From JAJPKK01 sp963844635 (GTDB lineage: Bacteria > Pseudomonadota > Alphaproteobacteria > Rhizobiales > Xanthobacteraceae), in the NCBI GenBank assembly GCA_963844635.1, contig CAWJPD010000002.1, forward strand, positions 372,001 to 436,000: a stretch of DNA of 64,000 nt, read 5' to 3'. Shown here in pieces: positions 60,562-64,000 of this stretch (the first letter of the stretch is position 1; each line of letters begins with the position of its first letter). The translations under genes and the position numbers were made by a program. The notes beneath the pieces were generated by a model. It was given only the letters and a program-made list of their open reading frames with translations, did not search any database and had not been told where the DNA came from.

Positions 60562-61124
60562 GCGATGTCCCTTCGGGACTAAGCGGCCGCGCCCGCGAAC
60601 TGCGGCTCGCTTTCGACCGCGGCTTTACCGAGCCGCTGCATCGCGACGCCGCGCCAAGCGTGGCCCTGCTGGCAATCCGGGTCGGCGGCGAACCCTGTGC
60701 GATCCGCCTCGCCGCAATTGCGGGGCTGCATGCCGATAAGGTGGTCACGCCCGTTCCCGGCACGGACCGGACTCTTCTCGGAATGGCCGGCTTCCGCGGC
60801 GCCATTCTGCCGGTCTACAGCTTGGCAGCCCTGTTGGGGAATTTGCCCGGTGAGACGGTGCCGCGCTGGCTCGTGATAGTTGCGGCAGCCCCGGTCGCGT
60901 TTGCCTTCGAAAGCCTTGAGGGCCACCTGAACGTGCCTCGGCAGGCCATCCTTGCCTCGCCTCCGCGCGCCTTCGTCCGCAACCACGTGCAGACGGACGG
61001 ATTTTCCGGACCCATTCTGAACGTTCCCGCGCTTCTCGATGGGATCAAGCGCCAGCGGGACGAACCAGCACCTAAAGAGGAGCAGGAACCATGTTGGGCA
61101 ACTGGAGCGTCAACAGCAAGCTGA
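60558..61124 (+). CDS. cheW: CheW-like chemosensory scaffold protein 2
   Basis: 188 residues; the CheW core includes VALLAIRVGGEPCAIRLAAI, LLGMAGFRGAILPVYSLAAL and WLVIVAAAPVAFAFESLEGH. It starts inside the cheR stop (ATGA) and its last 11 codons overlap the MCP start. The second CheW corresponds in position to WspD of the Wsp system. An N-terminal extension of about 30 residues is present. Confidence 0.9.
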   Translation: MSDVPSGLSGRARELRLAFDRGFTEPLHRDAAPSVALLAIRVGGEPCAIRLAAIAGLHADKVVTPVPGTDRTLLGMAGFRGAILPVYSLAALLGNLPGETVPRWLVIVAAAPVAFAFESLEGHLNVPRQAILASPPRAFVRNHVQTDGFSGPILNVPALLDGIKRQRDEPAPKEEQEPCWATGASTAS

Positions 61125-62566
61125 TGGCCGGCTTCGGCCTTGCGGCATTGGTTCTCGTGCTCATTGCGACAACAGCCTATCGCAATGCCAGCCGCCTCAT
61201 CGAGAACGATGTCTGGGTGCAGCATAGCCAACAGGTCCGCGTTCAGCTCGCCGAGGTGCTGTCGATCATGAAGGACGCCGAGACCGGACAGCGCGGCTAT
61301 CTCATCACCGGGGATGACGGCCTATCTCGCTCCCTATGTCGCTGCGGTCCCGGCGATCAAGGGCGCGCTGGACGAGGCGAGCCGGCTCACGCCGACAATC
61401 CCAGCCAGCAGCGGCGCCTCGCCGGCCTCGGTCCTGTGATCGACGGCAAGATGGCCGAGCTGAAAAAAACCATCGACCTGCGACGGGACGCAGGGACTGG
61501 ACGCCGCGACCAAGGTGGTCCTGTCCAACCTCGGCAAAACCACGATGGACCAGATCCGCGCCACGGTCACCGCCGCCGATCAGGAGGAGCAGGACCTGTT
61601 GAAGACAGCGCACCGAGGAGGCCCGCGCCAGCGCCGAAATGACCATGTCGATCATCCTGTGGGGAGGCCTGCTCGGGACGCTCGCCGTCGCCGCGATCGG
61701 CTGGCTGATTACCCGCTCGCTGTCCGAGCAGATCGGCTGCGCGGTCAGCCAGGTCCGCAGCTCCTCCACCGAATTGCAGGCCGCCGCCAACCAGCAGGCT
61801 GCCGGGGCCAAGGAACAGGCCACGGCCATGACCGAAATCGCAACGACCATCAGCGAACTGCTGGCGACGTCGCGCCAGATCGCCGAAAGCGCGCAGCGCG
61901 TCGCGCAGAATGCCGAGCAGACGGCGGGCGCCGCGCGCGTCGGTCATGGCACCGTCGACATGACGCACGAGTTCGATCTCCGGCATCCGCCGGCAGGTCG
62001 ACCAGATCGTCGCCCACATGCTGGAGCTCGGAAAGAAGTCGCAGGAGATCGGCGCCGTTCTCGATATCGTTTCCGAGCTTGCCGAGCAGACCAACATTCT
62101 CGCCATCAACGCGACGATCGAGGCGGCCGGCGCCGGCGACGCAGGCAAGCGCTTTGCCGTCGTCGCCGACGAAATCCGCAAACTGGCCGATCGCGTCGGC
62201 GGTTCGACCAAGGAGGTGCGCACCCTGATCGACGACGTGAGAAGCGCGGTGAACACCACGGTGATGGCGACGGAGACGGGGTCGAAGGCGGTCGATGCCG
62301 GCTCGCGGCAGTTCGGCGACGTCGCGACCGCTTTCAAGCAGATCGCCAGCTGGTCGCCACCGCGACCGATGCGGCGCGCGAGATCGAACTATCGACCAAG
62401 CAGCAATCGACCGCGGTCGAACAGGTCAACATCGCGATCGCCAACGTCACCCAGGCATCGATGGAAACCGAGACCAGCGCCGGGCAAACCTTGCAGACGG
62501 TTTCGCAGATGGCCGTGCTTGTCGAAGGACCTGCTGCGGATCATCCGGCCCGAATTGGCGGCCTGA
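61091..62566 (+). CDS. Methyl-accepting chemotaxis protein with CHASE3-like sensor, frameshifted
   Basis: Membrane receptor of about 490 residues. First transmembrane segment at about residues 12-32 (LMAGFGLAALVLVLIATTAY), a CHASE3-type periplasmic domain recognisable by MKDAETGQRGYLITGDD, a second transmembrane segment (ILWGGLLGTLAVAAIGWLIT), no clear HAMP domain, then a signalling domain with VLDIVSELAEQTNILAINAT and AAGAGDAGKRFAVVADEIRK, the MCP hairpin tip. The end reads LLRIIRPELAA. Breaks are near 61320, 61490, 61610, 61985, 62345 and 62525. Adaptation sites cannot be mapped with certainty because of the breaks. Confidence 0.9.
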
Positions 62567-62581
62567 ACGGCGGCATCGGAC

Positions 62582-64000
62582 ATGGCAACGGACCCGTACC
62601 GATATTTTCGGCTCGAAGCGCGCGACCTGCTCGACCAATTCGCGAAGGGCATCCTCGAAATCGAGAAGCGCGGAAGCAGCGTCTCCGCGGTGCAGCACTT
62701 GCTGCGGCTCGCTCATACACTCAAGGGCGCCGCGCGTGTCGTCAGGCAGCCAGAGATCGCCGAGCGCGCCCACGCCATCGAGGATGCGCTGGCGCCATTT
62801 CGGGAAGACCTGAAGGGGCTTGCGCGGAGTGAGATCGATGCGTCCTCGCCCATCTCGATGAGATCGACGGCCGGCTCGCCGCCTTGGCGCCTGCAGAAGC
62901 GGCAACGCCCACGAAAGCCGCCAAGCCGGTCGTCGATGAACCGGCGCGCACGGTGCGCGCCGATCTCGTCGAGATGGAGGCGGTGCTCGACGGCGTTGCG
63001 GAAACCCATGCGTTCCTGAATGGCTTGCGGGGCGCCGACGCGATGTCGAAGAGCTGCGGCACCTTGCCGATCTGTTGGCGGCCCAACTCGCGGCTTCTCG
63101 CGGCATCGGCATGGCCGCGGCGGCGAGCGGCCCAGCCAAATCCCGCGCGGAGGCATCGAACGCAACTGCGCTCGAGTTACGCCGCAAACTCGGCGGCCTT
63201 GGGCGCAAGCTTGGCTCGGCGGTCGGCCAGATGGATCGCGAATTGCGACAGTTGCGCGATGCCGCGGAGCGGTTGCGACTGGCGCCGGCCGGAACTCTTT
63301 TCACGGCGCTCGAACGCACCGCGCGCGATACCGCGCGCGCTCTCTCCAAAGAGGTCGCGTTTGAAAGCGGTGGCGGCGACCTTCGGCTCGACGCTCATGT
63401 TCTCGAAACTCTGCAAGGCGCGCTGATACAGCTCGTCCGCAATGCGGTGGCCCACGGCATCGAAACCCAAGCCGAGCGCCGGGCCATCGGCAAGCCAGCT
63501 ATCGGTCACATCGCCATCACTGTCGCCCGCCGCGGACGACGCATCGTGTTCTCCTGCCGCGACGATGGCCGTGGCCTCGATCTCGATGCAGTGCGCGAGG
63601 TCGCCACGAAGCGCGGCCTCATCGGCCCGGGGCGCCAAAGCCAGGACATCGTGCGCTTGCTGCTTCGGGGCGGCATCAGCACCGCGAGCGCGATCACCGA
63701 CGTGTCAGGCCGCGGCATCGGCCTCGATGTCGTGCGCGAGGCGGCGGAGCAGCTGGGCGGCGAGGTGCTGGTCCATACCGACCCCGGACGTGGCACAGCG
63801 TTCGATCTCGTCATCCCGCCGTCGCTGGCGGCCATGGAGGCGTTGCTGGTGCAGGGACGCAGGGGCGGCAGCGTCGCGGCCATTCCGCTGGACGCGGTCC
63901 GGCGCACGAAGAGGATCGCCGCCGCCGATATTTCCTTGGCCGGGCAGGGCGCCTCGATTGCGTGGGACCGGCAGCGGCTCGACTTCATCCCGCTCGCGGC
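62582..64000 (+). CDS. cheA: CheA-type hybrid-like sensor kinase, 3' end outside window, frameshifted
   Basis: Histidine kinase of the chemosensory array. The HPt domain starts at once: HLLRLAHTLKGAARVVRQP (phosphoacceptor His at about residue 45). After breaks near 62845 and 63050 the P3 and P4 domains are seen: LIQLVRNAVAHGIETQAERR (N box), FSCRDDGRGLDLDAVREVAT (G1) and DVSGRGIGLDVVREAAEQLG (G2). The CheW-like P5 domain starts at MEALLVQGRRGGSVAAIPLD and is cut by the window edge. A receiver domain (as in WspE) would lie beyond the window and is only a prediction. Confidence 0.9.

Overview
The window looks like chromosomal DNA of an alphaproteobacterium of the order Hyphomicrobiales, near Bradyrhizobium, Rhodopseudomonas or Pseudolabrys. 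This rests on very GC-rich coding DNA, the mnmG/mnmE, engB-yidC-rnpA-rpmH and atpHAGDC layouts, TctC/Bug-type solute-binding proteins, and intergenic repeats of the kind seen in that group. mnmG and mnmE with two ParB-type parS palindromes suggest that the left end lies close to the replication origin.

Layout. 1-9.2 kb is a housekeeping block: mnmG (partial), mnmE, a DUF255 thioredoxin-domain protein, DUF423, engB, yidC, rnpA and rpmH. 9.7-15.8 kb carries an FAD oxidoreductase without its redox cysteines, a sensor kinase, a carboxymuconolactone-decarboxylase-like exported protein, a MetE-like protein and a 2-hydroxyacid dehydrogenase. 15.8-17.1 kb is nearly gene-free, with an array of five palindromes, REP-like elements and a small ParB-domain gene. 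17.2-29.7 kb holds an exported protein, a B12/radical SAM enzyme of the hopanoid-methylase type, ubiX, a TIGR02444 protein, an M20 peptidase, an orphan molybdo-hydroxylase, ppx/gppA, rlmE, a GNAT enzyme, a decayed MNT/HEPN pair and a ModA-like binding protein.

29.7-47 kb contains an MFS exporter, a YqaE-like protein, guaB, a second molybdo-hydroxylase, an NHL-repeat protein, a DUF1194 protein, mutL, a RAYT transposase among REP elements, and the F1 ATP synthase operon. Nearly every long gene here is broken by single-base indels, including guaB, mutL, atpA and atpD, which should be intact in a living cell. I read these as sequencing or assembly errors, not pseudogenes. 47.4-58 kb is cleaner: two Bug binding proteins, small exported or membrane proteins, an EmrAB-type efflux pair, an FMN reductase, an FAH-family enzyme and two tandem paralogous secreted proteins of unknown function. 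58.4-64 kb is a chemosensory cluster (CheW, CheR-TPR, CheW, MCP, CheA) with Wsp-like content, running off the right edge and again indel-rich.

The least explained DNA is the non-coding part: at least two dispersed repeat families (a ~100 bp element in five copies, all in one orientation, and GTAG-headed REP hairpins around a RAYT gene), the palindrome array, a MITE-like element and several short tandem repeats. No tRNA, rRNA or CRISPR array was recognised.
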